DNA of 40,575 bases, taken from NCBI RefSeq assembly GCF_000428125.1, contig NZ_ATZI01000022.1, forward strand, positions 1 to 40,575. Direction: 5' to 3'. Under the pieces are notes generated by a model. The model was not told the origin of the DNA. It did no database searches and worked only from the letters and a program-made list of their open reading frames with translations. Every line of letters starts with the position of its first letter. The stretch's first letter is position 1. Positions 16,729 to 25,750 of the stretch are shown here, piece after piece. Source of the stretch: Bacteroides graminisolvens DSM 19988 = JCM 15093. GTDB taxonomy: Bacteria > Bacteroidota > Bacteroidia > Bacteroidales > Bacteroidaceae. The position numbers and the translations under genes were made by a program.

Positions 16729-18018
16729 TTAAAGATTATTATTAGGGGTAACGAGTAGTTTATCAACCCGCCCGTTATCCATGTCAACCACCTCGAATTG
16801 TAAGTGACGATAGGTAAATGTATCACCCTCTTTCGGGATGCGTCCGATGAAGAACATAGCCATTCCGCCTAACGTTGTGAAATCCTCCACTTCAAGGTCA
16901 TCGTATTCAAGTATATTCATTTCGTCCATAAAATCACTGATATTCATGGAACCCTCAACGAGTAAGGAACCATCGGCCCGTTCAACGATCTCGAGCTCTT
17001 CAGTCTCACCCTCTTCGAGTATATCACCAAAGATACTCTCGGTCAGGTCATGCAGCGTAACCACTCCTTCGGTTCCTCCGTATTCATTGACCACAACTCC
17101 GAATTTGGTTTTATTCTTTTTAAATAGCTCCAATATTTTCTTGGCATACAAACTTTCAGGAATATAAAGAGGTTCCCGGGCTATGTCGGCTAGGTTGAAA
17201 GGCTGATCGGAACCCGTTTTAAGAATGATGTCCTTTACCGAAACAACGCCGATGGTCTCGTCTTTGGCATGGTCAACTAGTAGATAATTACTGAAATGCC
17301 GTTCATCAATTATCGCCAATGTTTGTTCCAAGGTATAGTCCGGCTGCAGAATTACCAAATCTCGTCTGTGCGTCATTAATTCGTTGGCGCGTTTGTTTGA
17401 GAAGCGGAAAACATCCCGTAACATTTCAGATTCTTCCCTGTCAATAATTCCTTGCTCCGAGCTCTGATGCAAAATCATGCGCAGCTCTTCATGAGTCATG
17501 GGCCTTTCCTGACCTCCTTCAATACCTAACATTCTATTAACCACACGGGTTGACAGACTTAACAGGTACACAAACGGGTAGGCTAACTTCGATAGTAAGC
17601 TCATGGCAGGGCACAAGGCACATGCATATTTTTCAGGGTTCGTCAGTGCAATCGATTTAGGAACCAGTTCGCCAATGACCAATGAAAGGTAAGTGATGAT
17701 GGCTACAACGGTAATCATAGCCAGATTTTCGGCATAAGGCGCCGTAGCGGGTATGTCTTTAAAAAGAGGAGCCAAATCATCAGCCAATGCCACTCCACCG
17801 AAAGCACCCGATATGATACCGATCAGTGTAATTCCGATTTGTATAGCTGAAAGAAATTTCTCAGGTTCTTCCAACTGTTTCAATACTTTTTTTGCCGTTC
17901 TGTTTCCTCTGCCGGCCATTGTTTCGAGGCGAGCTTTGCCGGATGAAACCAATGCTATTTCATACATGGCGAAAATGCCGTTCATAACCAGCAACAGAAT
18001 GATGATAATAATTTCCAT
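16729..18018 (-). CDS. CNNM/DUF21-CBS-CorC_HlyC membrane protein (hemolysin-family)
   Basis: This 429-aa protein consists of an N-terminal CNNM (DUF21) transmembrane domain (about 1-190, with EIALVSSGKARLETMAGRG, QIGITLIGIISGAFGG and LVIGELVPKSIAL), a CBS pair (about 205-335, LMTHRRDLVILQPDYTLEQTL and GVVVNEYGGTEGVVTLHDL) and a C-terminal CorC_HlyC domain (DFTTLGGMAMFFIGRIPKEGDTF). Homologues are inner-membrane proteins linked to Mg2+/Co2+ efflux or Na+-coupled Mg2+ transport; the old hemolysin name is misleading. It heads the minus-strand operon with the phosphatase and MGMT genes. An imperfect -7-like sequence (TAACTTTC) lies in the 76-bp gap behind the TonB receptor gene. Confidence 0.9.
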   Translation of the reverse strand: MEIIIIILLLVMNGIFAMYEIALVSSGKARLETMAGRGNRTAKKVLKQLEEPEKFLSAIQIGITLIGIISGAFGGVALADDLAPLFKDIPATAPYAENLAMITVVAIITYLSLVIGELVPKSIALTNPEKYACALCPAMSLLSKLAYPFVYLLSLSTRVVNRMLGIEGGQERPMTHEELRMILHQSSEQGIIDREESEMLRDVFRFSNKRANELMTHRRDLVILQPDYTLEQTLAIIDERHFSNYLLVDHAKDETIGVVSVKDIILKTGSDQPFNLADIAREPLYIPESLYAKKILELFKKNKTKFGVVVNEYGGTEGVVTLHDLTESIFGDILEEGETEELEIVERADGSLLVEGSMNISDFMDEMNILEYDDLEVEDFTTLGGMAMFFIGRIPKEGDTFTYRHLQFEVVDMDNGRVDKLLVTPNNNL

Positions 18019-18094
18019 AAATGTTTGTGAAGATTTTCAGAAGCGAAAGTTACTTCTTTTAGTAATGCCGTGCAATAGTTGGCTCCTTTTTTTA

Positions 18095-20473
18095 TTAAAA
18101 CTCAAATGTAACCCCAATAGTTGGCAAAACAGTACCGCTTTCTTGTTTTATGTATTTCATAACATACCGTTGTTCCGCACGTGGTGCCGATGGATTCTCT
18201 ACAACTCCGGTGCTCACAATAGCGTCGGGTTCCTTAAATTTACTTCCGGTAATGTTCTGTACATCCAGATAAAATCCAAGCATGTATCGTCCTATGTAAT
18301 ATGTTTTATCAACGCGCACGTCGAGCGCAGCATAATGATCGGCTCGTTCCGTGTTGAACTTCGAATAATCATAATACGGTTTAGCCTGTGCATCCCAAGC
18401 AGTAACGAGCGATGACTTTTGCACATCATAAGGAGTGTAAGGAGCACCTCCTATGGCACTGATCTTCGCCCCGATGCTCCAGTTGCGAGGCAGATTGTAA
18501 GTACCACTCATATTCAATATAAATCGGTTATCCCATGCCGAAGCGATGTACGGATCGTTTTTGGTGTTTCTGTATTCGCTTTTAAACAGGGTGAGTGAAG
18601 AAGAAAGGTTCAGTTTCTGGGCAACGATCCATTTCAACATGAATTCTACTCCGTACGAACGCCCCTGAGCTGTTGATGATACCGCCTCATTACCTACTAC
18701 ACCGTAATCATTGCCTTTGCACGCCATGGGAATACCGTCAACAATGGAGTAGGGAATACGATCATAGTCTTTGTAGAAACCTTCGGCAGATAGTTCTACC
18801 TGGTTATTGATTTGCCAGGAAAGACCTATGTTCTTTTGGCTGACCGACATAAAGCGAAGGTTGGTTTTGTTTACGAACTCTCCGTTGTTGTCTTTGAATC
18901 CTAACATGGTGTAGGCGGGTAACTGATAGTATAACCCAATGCTTCCGCTCAGGAAAAATCCTTTGCTGAGTTGATAGGAAACAGACAGACGAGGTGATAG
19001 CTGCTCGCTCAGATCACGCATTTCCGAAGAGTAATTGTTAGCGTCTGTTCTTAATCCCAAAGATGCACTGAATCGATCATCATCCGATTCGTAAGTAGCT
19101 TTTACAAAAGCTCCCCATTTAATCATATCTATCCAAGTGCGGTAGTTCACCACTTGCTCGCTTCCGGTGAAACGCTTTTGATACGTACGATTCCCATACT
19201 GTGCATATTCCATATTTGCACCGTAACTTAACCTGGTATTTCCCCAAACCGAACTGTTTTCTACTCTCAATTTCGTTTCCTGCTCTTTCGACCGAAGTTT
19301 GAGAGAGAGCATCTCTGCATTGCTTTCGTCGTTGTTCAGGTATTTGGTATTCCGGTTGTTGAGGTAGCTGTGGCTTAACACCAAACTCTGTACATGGTGT
19401 CCGGCATAGTGTTTGTACACACCACCTACCGTAAAAGTCTCTTGTTGTATCTTGGGCAGATAACCCAGAATATACTGGGCATCTTCCTCTTCTGCATCTT
19501 TGTTGAGTCGCATGTTATCAATACCCGCCAGTCCTAACAATGTTAACTCGTTTGCTTCATTAAAGCGAGTTTTCAACTTAAACTGCGCATCCGTATAGGT
19601 GGGTAGGAATGGTAATCCTAACGCTTTGAACAGAAACTGCAAATACGACTGCCGTAAAGATACGAGATAAGTAGTTTTCTCACTTAAATGTCCGTTGGAC
19701 GTGAGCGATGCTTCCGATGCACCGAGTGTTGCTTTCAGTGAATTCTTCTCCAAATCGCCGTCACGCAGCTTGAAGTCGAGCACCGAACTCATGGCATTTC
19801 CTCTTTCGGCAGGGAAGGCGCCCGTATAGAAATTGACCTCACGTATCAGGTCAGCGTTGATGATGCCAACCGGTCCGCCCGACGCTCCTTGCGTGCTGAA
19901 ATGATTGATATTAGGGATCTCCACTCCATCGAGGTAGAAACGGTTTTCAGACGGAGCACCTCCACGTACAATCAGGTCGTTTCGGTAACCGGCAGGCGAG
20001 AAGGCTACACCGGGATACGACTGTACGATGCGAGAAATGTCACGGTTAGCTCCGGGACTCTTTTCTATTTCCTGCAAACCAATAATACGCAGGCTTACCG
20101 GAGTTTCCGTAACTCTTCTGAATGGCGATGCCGTAACGGTAACACCGGTTAGTTCCGTGGGGCTTTCCTCCATTTCAATGGTGATGTGTAAGTCTTTTGT
20201 GGAAAGAATATATTCGGGAGTAATGACCGTGCGGTAACCTATAGCCGATGCTTGTAACCGGTAGATACCCGGTTTGAGTTGCGGTGAAGTGAAACGACCC
20301 GTTTCATCTGTCACGCTGCCGCTACCCGTGCCTTGCACCAGTATGTTGACGAACTCTAACGGCTTGCGTGTCATTTTATCAATAACCACTCCTTTTATAT
20401 AATGTATGGGTTGAGCGGCTACATTCAGAAAGCAAATTACGAGAAAGATACCTAATAAAAATAGTCGTTTCAT
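18095..20473 (-). CDS. TonB-dependent receptor with carboxypeptidase-like N-domain
   Basis: The 792-aa protein starts at MKRLFLLGIFLVICFLNVAAQ (signal peptide); an upstream Met at 20506 would add 11 residues before it and is less likely. The CarboxypepD-regulatory-like domain (IKGVVIDKMTRKPLEFVNILVQG) spans about 24-110. The plug contains SRIVQSYPGVAFSPAGYRNDL, the IVRGG element, FYLDGVEIPNINHF and VNFYTGAFPAERG. A 22-strand-type barrel follows and ends with the terminal aromatic strand VTFEF, the Bam recognition signal. No SusD-like partner is adjacent. Ligand unknown. It is divergently transcribed from the esterase at 20615 across a 141-bp region with boxes on both strands. Confidence 0.92.
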   Translation of the reverse strand: MKRLFLLGIFLVICFLNVAAQPIHYIKGVVIDKMTRKPLEFVNILVQGTGSGSVTDETGRFTSPQLKPGIYRLQASAIGYRTVITPEYILSTKDLHITIEMEESPTELTGVTVTASPFRRVTETPVSLRIIGLQEIEKSPGANRDISRIVQSYPGVAFSPAGYRNDLIVRGGAPSENRFYLDGVEIPNINHFSTQGASGGPVGIINADLIREVNFYTGAFPAERGNAMSSVLDFKLRDGDLEKNSLKATLGASEASLTSNGHLSEKTTYLVSLRQSYLQFLFKALGLPFLPTYTDAQFKLKTRFNEANELTLLGLAGIDNMRLNKDAEEEDAQYILGYLPKIQQETFTVGGVYKHYAGHHVQSLVLSHSYLNNRNTKYLNNDESNAEMLSLKLRSKEQETKLRVENSSVWGNTRLSYGANMEYAQYGNRTYQKRFTGSEQVVNYRTWIDMIKWGAFVKATYESDDDRFSASLGLRTDANNYSSEMRDLSEQLSPRLSVSYQLSKGFFLSGSIGLYYQLPAYTMLGFKDNNGEFVNKTNLRFMSVSQKNIGLSWQINNQVELSAEGFYKDYDRIPYSIVDGIPMACKGNDYGVVGNEAVSSTAQGRSYGVEFMLKWIVAQKLNLSSSLTLFKSEYRNTKNDPYIASAWDNRFILNMSGTYNLPRNWSIGAKISAIGGAPYTPYDVQKSSLVTAWDAQAKPYYDYSKFNTERADHYAALDVRVDKTYYIGRYMLGFYLDVQNITGSKFKEPDAIVSTGVVENPSAPRAEQRYVMKYIKQESGTVLPTIGVTFEF

Positions 20474-20507
20474 ATATTCTATTTGTTTAATGTCACTAAT
20501 CAACAAA

Positions 20508-20515
20508 CAAATGTA
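20508..20515 (-). promoter_or_regulatory. Candidate -7 box for the TonB receptor gene
   Basis: CAAATGTA on the plus strand (TACATTTG on minus) lies about 35 bp before the chosen start at 20473, which supports that start. It falls upstream of the alternative ATG at 20506 by only 2 bp. Confidence 0.45.
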
Positions 20516-20526
20516 AGGAATAGTTT

Positions 20527-20554
20527 TTGTTTTCAGATGAAACCGTTATTTTTG
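20527..20554 (+). promoter_or_regulatory. Bacteroides-type promoter for the esterase gene
   Basis: TTG at 20527-20529, 17-nt spacer, TATTTTTG at 20547-20554; 60 bp before the ATG at 20615. Confidence 0.6.
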
Positions 20555-20614
20555 TCATACAATTGCAGTCAATAGATTGCAATATTCGTTTTCATTGAAT
20601 TTAAAAAGAAAAAC

Positions 20615-21436
20615 ATGATTGTAAAAAGACATTTTTTAGCTGTATTGCTTCTATTGGCAGGTTTATATGTACAAGCCGCCAAAGTAGATACCGTTCTGGT
20701 GAAGAGCCAGTCGATGAACAAAGAGGTGGAAGCTGTTGTCATTACTCCGAATATTGCTTCGGGTAAGAAGGCAGTAAACTGTCCGGTTATTTATTTGTTA
20801 CACGGATATAGTGGCAACGCTCGTTCGTGGATTGCTCTGAAACCCGAACTACCTAAGATAGCCGATGAGAAAGGCGTTATCTTTGTTTGCCCCGATGGCA
20901 AGAACAGTTGGTATTGGGATAGTCCCAAGAATCCGGAGTATCGTTATGAAACGTTTGTTTCAACGGAACTGGTTAGCTACATCGATGCCAGTTATAAAAC
21001 AATTGCCAATCGCTCGGGACGAGCCATTACGGGACTGAGCATGGGCGGTCACGGCGCCTTGTGGCTTGCTTTTCGTCACAAAGACGTGTTTGGTGCGGCA
21101 GGTAGCACCAGTGGGGGTGTAGACATCCGTCCGTTCCCTATGAATTGGGAGATGAACAAACAATTGGGCGAATTTGCTGCCAATAAAGGTTTATGGGATC
21201 AGCATACAGTGATTAACCAACTCGACAAGATACAACCCGGTGATTTGTCGCTCATCATTGATTGCGGAGAAGGTGACTTCTTTCTTACTGTTAATCAAAA
21301 CCTGCACGAACACTTGTTGGCCCGTCGCATTGATCATGATTTCATCCTTCGTCCGGGAGTTCATAACGGACAGTACTGGCATAACTCTATTGATTACCAG
21401 ATTCTTTTCTTTCAGAAATTCTTTTTGAAGAAGTAA
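20615..21436 (+). CDS. Secreted alpha/beta-hydrolase, esterase D/CE1-like
   Basis: The 273-aa protein has a signal peptide (about 1-21, YVQAAK) and an alpha/beta-hydrolase fold of the esterase D/feruloyl esterase type: CPVIYLLHGYSGNARSW, the nucleophile elbow GLSMGGHGA with Ser142, an acidic residue in IIDCGEGDFF, and the C-terminal His in RPGVHNGQYW. The family includes S-formylglutathione hydrolases, mycolyltransferases and CE1 feruloyl/acetyl-xylan esterases; export from the cytoplasm points to the last group. It is a single gene between a promoter and a strong hairpin. The true substrate is not evident. Confidence 0.88.
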   Translation: MIVKRHFLAVLLLLAGLYVQAAKVDTVLVKSQSMNKEVEAVVITPNIASGKKAVNCPVIYLLHGYSGNARSWIALKPELPKIADEKGVIFVCPDGKNSWYWDSPKNPEYRYETFVSTELVSYIDASYKTIANRSGRAITGLSMGGHGALWLAFRHKDVFGAAGSTSGGVDIRPFPMNWEMNKQLGEFAANKGLWDQHTVINQLDKIQPGDLSLIIDCGEGDFFLTVNQNLHEHLLARRIDHDFILRPGVHNGQYWHNSIDYQILFFQKFFLKK

Positions 21437-21447
21437 GTACAACAAAT

Positions 21448-21494
21448 AAATAATGGGCGTATGGAAAGTTTAATCTCCGTGCGCCCATTATTTG
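21448..21494. terminator. Bidirectional terminator between esterase and S41 operon
   Basis: AAATAATGGGCG pairs with CGCCCATTATTT (12 bp) around a loop of about 20 nt. A/T-rich flanks on both sides let it serve both the plus-strand esterase and the convergent minus-strand S41 genes. Confidence 0.75.
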
Positions 21495-21525
21495 TTTACT
21501 ATGTACGTTTCAGAACGACTTTTGT

Positions 21526-23007
21526 TTATTGTTTGGCCGTTTGACGAATGCCATCAACCACCACACCGTTTGTTGCTTTTCTCTCAAGTGATGATTTCCC
21601 TCTTCGCAGTTGCGTTGTGGTAGAACGTGTTGAGGCCTTTGTCGCACTATATGTTCCATTAATAATGCTAATGGCTGTGCTTAGCATAATCTCGTCTGTG
21701 TTACCGAAATCAAATATCTTATCTAAGTGATCAATCTCCGCTACTTGGTATTTAGGAGTAAATCCGTTTACGTAGAAGTCCGATTCCCCTTTGGAGTTGT
21801 ATATCTGACAGGTAATAGGATGCATTTCCCATTTGTAGGTAGTATTTTCAAAGGTTTCCGAACCTACGTTTTTACCTTCGGTTTGTTCACCAATCAAAAT
21901 TACATTGGCATCACCCATATAAGGCCTTAATGCATTGATTACGAGCTCGGATGCTGAGGCAGTACGATTGGATACCAAAACATATAGTTTGCTAAGGTTT
22001 AGGTTCGTTCCTGTGCTGATTAAACTTTTTGCATAGCTCAGGTTGTAAGTACGTGGGCTCTGTTTATCATTAAACGTCATGTTACAGAACGTTTGATTCA
22101 AAGCACTGGATGGAGCCAGAATGGTAGAAAGCAGTTGGGCGCAAGTGATCAATCCGCCTCCGTTGTACCGTAGGTCGAGCACAAACTCATCTACACCTGC
22201 AAATTCTTTAGATAAAGCCAATAATTCTTTGTTATATTTCTCATCTCCATCCGTTTTACTATCGGTGAAGTGATTGTAGACCAGATAACCTATTTTTTTC
22301 CCACTCTTCTCGTCCGTTATAATTGTATGATAATGTACGGGATCATCTTCAATGGCACGAGCTGAACTAATGTTGATATCACCGGCTGCAACAAAACGTT
22401 TATCGGTTTCAAAGGTAGCCATGGTAAATTTGGTGGCCGTGCTTCCAAGCAAGGTCGTGTAATTACTTTCTGTGATATTCTTTCCGTCTATTTTAGTAAT
22501 CCACATACCCCGTTTAATTCCTGCTTCTGATGCCGGTGAATTAGGAACTACGTACAAAATGTGCGCGTATGAATAACCTAGTGGGTTATCATTTTGGTCA
22601 ACCATGTTGTAGATCTGAAATTCAAACCCGTAACTGTAGTCGGTCTGACTGATGCTTTTGGTTGAAGCCGATACGTCAGAAGTACTTTCTATATAAGAAT
22701 AGAAGTAATCAGAACTATCGTTGTGTTTACCGTCTTTAGAGGAAAGCAACGAATCAAAGAAATCCAATACTCCCAGTTTGTAGTTTAACGAAGAAGCTGC
22801 GGGTATTTCAGAATACCAGTAATAGTTTTCCCGCATTTCGCTTTCAATCCAAGTATACACACTTTCCGTAATAACTACAGGATCCTCTTCTTCTTCCTCT
22901 TCGGTAGGTGTGGTTACTATCTCATCATCGTCTTTGCTGCACGAATAAAAGAAAAAAGGTAAAGCCACGGCAAAGAATACGATGGCAAATGTCTGTTTGA
23001 TATTCAT
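21526..23007 (-). CDS. S41-family (C-terminal processing) peptidase lipoprotein, active-site Ser/Lys present
   Basis: The 493-aa protein has a lipoprotein signal (FFFYSC-S) followed by an Asp/Glu-rich linker containing a run of six Glu. A helical N-terminal segment (YTWIESEMRENYYWY) precedes a PDZ domain (ILYVVPNSPASEAGIKRGMWITKIDG, about 160-185) and the S41 catalytic domain. FVLDLRYNGGG, SNRTASASELVINAL (Ser in the S-A-S-E position equivalent to E. coli Tsp Ser430) and GEQTEGKNVG (Lys equivalent to Tsp Lys455) form the Ser/Lys dyad. These enzymes cut C-termini of envelope proteins; lipid anchoring places this one in the envelope. It lies 23 bp downstream of a paralogue, probably in one operon. 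Confidence 0.9.
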   Translation of the reverse strand: MNIKQTFAIVFFAVALPFFFYSCSKDDDEIVTTPTEEEEEEDPVVITESVYTWIESEMRENYYWYSEIPAASSLNYKLGVLDFFDSLLSSKDGKHNDSSDYFYSYIESTSDVSASTKSISQTDYSYGFEFQIYNMVDQNDNPLGYSYAHILYVVPNSPASEAGIKRGMWITKIDGKNITESNYTTLLGSTATKFTMATFETDKRFVAAGDINISSARAIEDDPVHYHTIITDEKSGKKIGYLVYNHFTDSKTDGDEKYNKELLALSKEFAGVDEFVLDLRYNGGGLITCAQLLSTILAPSSALNQTFCNMTFNDKQSPRTYNLSYAKSLISTGTNLNLSKLYVLVSNRTASASELVINALRPYMGDANVILIGEQTEGKNVGSETFENTTYKWEMHPITCQIYNSKGESDFYVNGFTPKYQVAEIDHLDKIFDFGNTDEIMLSTAISIINGTYSATKASTRSTTTQLRRGKSSLERKATNGVVVDGIRQTAKQ

Positions 23008-23030
23008 AAAATTACAGTATGAGTTATTTA

Positions 23031-24242
23031 TTATTCAATCAGCTTCAGGGCGGTACTTAAAAGTAACTCGCCGGTGTTGCCGAATTCTTGAAAAGTAGCA
23101 AGTGTCGATAGGCTTTCTGCAGCAGCGTAATCAACAGCGAAACCACTTGTGTAATCAGCCTTATCTTTGGCGTTGTAGTACATGTGCGTAACCGGATTAA
23201 CACTCCATTGGTACGCCTCGTTCACGTATGGGGTGGTGCCGTAAGGTTTTCCGGCAGTCTTCGCACCCACAAGCACTACCGTCATATAAGGTTTAAGTGA
23301 GTTAATCAGTAACTCAGCCGCCGCCGATGTTTCTCCGCTTACCAATACGTACAGCTTTTCCAAATTCAGGTTTGTTCCTCCCGATATGCTGCTCAAAAAT
23401 GTTTTTGTTACCGTTTGCGGGTTCTGTTTATTGTTGTATTTCAGCGTGCAACATGTTTTCCCCAATGCTGTGGACGGTGCCAGTATGCTGCCCAATAGCT
23501 GCACATTTTCCAAATCACCTTCTCCCTGAGCATAGCGAAGATCCAAAACAAACTCGCTGACCCCCGAAAACTCATTCGATAATGCAATCAATTCCTTGTT
23601 ATATGCATCATCGGTTCCGTTTGCAAAGTTGTTGTAAACCAGATACCCCACTTTCTTTCCCGCCTGCGTCAGCGTGGTGTGATACAAGACAGGTTCGTTG
23701 GCAACTACCCTGGTTGTAGGCAAGCTCGACTTTCCCGCAGCTACCAGTTTGCCGTCACTGTATGTGGCGAGTCCTATTTCCAATGCATCATCTTCATCCA
23801 AGATTGTTTTATTCTTGCTAGTAATGGAGTCGCCCTCTACCGTGGTTATCCATTTCCCTCGTGACAGTCCGGCTTCCGAGGCGGGTGAATTAGGCAGAAC
23901 ATATAGTACTTGAGCTGCATAAGTCGTGTCACTCACACTGTATAGCTTGTATTTAAAACCGTACGAATAATCGGTTGCCGTTAAATCCGTGACGTAAGAA
24001 ACCGTTTCACTATTATATACCAACGTTTTGAGGAAAGCCGCCGGTGCTGTAAAGTAGTTGAGCTTTTTGGTGGAAGGCATCTCGGTGTACCAATAGTAGT
24101 TAACACGCATCAAGCTGTCCATCCATCTGTCTAGCCCTGTTTGCTCCCGATAAGCAATGCTGCGGTCTTCCCCGCAAGATGAAAGGCAAACGACAGATAA
24201 GAATAGCATGACCGACGCATATCGTATTTTCCGGAAATTCAT
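23031..24242 (-). CDS. S41-family peptidase-like lipoprotein, catalytic Ser replaced
   Basis: This 403-aa paralogue of the downstream gene shares its whole layout: lipobox (VCLSSC-G), RWMDSLMRVNYYWYTEMP, PDZ (VLYVLPNSPASEAGLSRGKWITTVEG), FVLDLRYAQGEGD and a C-terminal S41 domain. The nucleophile segment reads SGETSAAAELLINSL, where the aligned S-A-S-E becomes A-A-A-E, so the position of Tsp Ser430 is Ala. A Ser survives one residue earlier. The Lys in VGAKTAGKP remains. The glycine-rich RYNGGG loop of the paralogue is also altered to RYAQGEG. It is therefore probably inactive or mechanistically altered and might act as a substrate-binding partner of the active copy. It is first in the two-gene operon. 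Confidence 0.88.
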   Translation of the reverse strand: MNFRKIRYASVMLFLSVVCLSSCGEDRSIAYREQTGLDRWMDSLMRVNYYWYTEMPSTKKLNYFTAPAAFLKTLVYNSETVSYVTDLTATDYSYGFKYKLYSVSDTTYAAQVLYVLPNSPASEAGLSRGKWITTVEGDSITSKNKTILDEDDALEIGLATYSDGKLVAAGKSSLPTTRVVANEPVLYHTTLTQAGKKVGYLVYNNFANGTDDAYNKELIALSNEFSGVSEFVLDLRYAQGEGDLENVQLLGSILAPSTALGKTCCTLKYNNKQNPQTVTKTFLSSISGGTNLNLEKLYVLVSGETSAAAELLINSLKPYMTVVLVGAKTAGKPYGTTPYVNEAYQWSVNPVTHMYYNAKDKADYTSGFAVDYAAAESLSTLATFQEFGNTGELLLSTALKLIE

Positions 24243-24271
24243 AACAGGTGTTTTATAGTTCTTGAACGATG

Positions 24272-24279
24272 CAAATATA
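24272..24279 (-). promoter_or_regulatory. Candidate -7 box for the S41 operon
   Basis: CAAATATA on the plus strand (TATATTTG on minus) is 30 bp before the start at 24242. No good -33 TTG was seen. Confidence 0.4.
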
Positions 24280-24376
24280 CTTTATTCTTTCTTTTTCCGA
24301 ATATAAAATTTGAATAAATACAATATTTATAGACGAACTACCATATTTGTGGTATGAAAATGCCTTCAATGAGTGA

Positions 24377-24407
24377 TTGGGTAGTGTGTTCGTGCGACCT
24401 ATCTTTG
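24377..24407 (+). promoter_or_regulatory. Bacteroides-type promoter for metY-mnmA
   Basis: TTG at 24377-24379, 20-nt spacer and TATCTTTG at 24400-24407, with about 50 nt of leader before the ATG at 24461. That leader is too short for a SAM riboswitch, and none is visible. Confidence 0.65.
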
Positions 24408-24460
24408 TGACATGAGATTTGAATTCTTATTTATAGAAACAATATAATACAGATTAGGTT

Positions 24461-25744
24461 ATGGGAACAAAGAAATTACATTTTGAGACATTACAACTTC
24501 ATGTTGGACAAGAAAATCCGGATCCGGCAACTGATGCACGTGCGGTACCCATCTATCAAACTACGTCGTACGTTTTTCGCAATTCGGCGCACGCTGCCGC
24601 ACGCTTCAGTTTGCAGGATGCCGGTAACATTTACGGCCGTTTAACTAACTCCACACAAGGAGTGTTCGAAGCCCGCATAGCCGCACTCGAAGGCGGCATT
24701 GCCGGACTGGCATTGGCATCGGGAGCGGCTGCCATCACCTATTCTTTGCAGAACGTGGCCCGTGCCGGCGATCACATCGTTTCTGCCAATACCATTTACG
24801 GTGGCACCTATAACCTGCTGGCTCACACGCTGCCTCAATACGGCGTAACCACTACATTTGTCGACCCGTCGGACCTGTCGAATTTTGAGAAAGCCATTCA
24901 ACCCAACACCAAAGCGGTGTTCATTGAATCGTTGGGTAACCCCAATTCAAACATTATCGACATTGCCGCTGTGGCCGATATTGCTCACAAACACAGCATT
25001 CCGCTGATTGTTGACAATACATTCGGCACCCCATACCTGATCCGTCCCATTGAATACGGTGCCGACATAGTAGTGCACTCTGCCACAAAGTTTATCGGTG
25101 GTCACGGAACATCTCTGGGAGGTATCATTGTCGACTCCGGTAAGTTCGACTGGGTAGCTTCCGGCAAGTTTCCCCAATTTACCGAACCCGAAGCCAGTTA
25201 CCACGGCGTAAGATTTGTCGATGCTGCCGGTCCGGCTGCCTACATTATCAGAATACGAGCCGTATTATTGCGCGATACCGGTGCAGCTATCAGTCCGTTT
25301 AACGCTTTTATTTTGCTACAAGGAGTAGAAACACTATCTTTGCGCGTTGAACGACACGTGTCGAACGCACTCAAAGTGGTTGAGTATTTAAAGAAACATC
25401 CCAAAGTGGCGGCAGTGAACCATCCTGCGTTACCCGATCATCCGGATCATGGGTTGTACAAACAATACTTCCCGCAGGGAGCCGGATCCATTTTCACTTT
25501 CGAGGTGAAAGGTGGTGCTGCCGAGGCACAAGCGTTCATTGATCGTTTACAAATATTCTCGCTGCTGGCCAATGTGGCCGATGTGAAATCACTTGTCATT
25601 CATCCGGCAAGCACCACCCATTCGCAGCTGAGCGAGAAAGAATTGGCTGAACAGGGCATCAAACCGGGAACGGTACGCTTGTCAATCGGTACGGAACATA
25701 TCGATGACATTATCGATGACCTGGAGCAGGCGTTGAACTTTTAA
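24461..25744 (+). CDS. metY: O-acetylhomoserine aminocarboxypropyltransferase / sulfhydrylase
   Basis: The 427-aa PLP enzyme of the Cys/Met-metabolism family begins [35 protein letters not shown], and has [17 protein letters not shown] [14 protein letters not shown], and [17 protein letters not shown] with the PLP Lys210. The C-terminal part has [20 protein letters not shown] and [19 protein letters not shown]. Length (about 430) and the long insertion around residues 230-260 match O-acetylhomoserine sulfhydrylases rather than cystathionine synthases (about 390). It makes homocysteine from O-acetylhomoserine and sulfide in the cytoplasm. It is followed after 6 bp by an mnmA homologue, so the two are very probably cotranscribed. 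Confidence 0.93.
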   Translation: MGTKKLHFETLQLHVGQENPDPATDARAVPIYQTTSYVFRNSAHAAARFSLQDAGNIYGRLTNSTQGVFEARIAALEGGIAGLALASGAAAITYSLQNVARAGDHIVSANTIYGGTYNLLAHTLPQYGVTTTFVDPSDLSNFEKAIQPNTKAVFIESLGNPNSNIIDIAAVADIAHKHSIPLIVDNTFGTPYLIRPIEYGADIVVHSATKFIGGHGTSLGGIIVDSGKFDWVASGKFPQFTEPEASYHGVRFVDAAGPAAYIIRIRAVLLRDTGAAISPFNAFILLQGVETLSLRVERHVSNALKVVEYLKKHPKVAAVNHPALPDHPDHGLYKQYFPQGAGSIFTFEVKGGAAEAQAFIDRLQIFSLLANVADVKSLVIHPASTTHSQLSEKELAEQGIKPGTVRLSIGTEHIDDIIDDLEQALNF

Positions 25745-25750
25745 TAGAAT

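Noticed and set aside
24408..24460. SAM-type riboswitch ahead of metY
   Set aside because: The leader from the promoter to the ATG is about 50 nt and shows no riboswitch-like helices.
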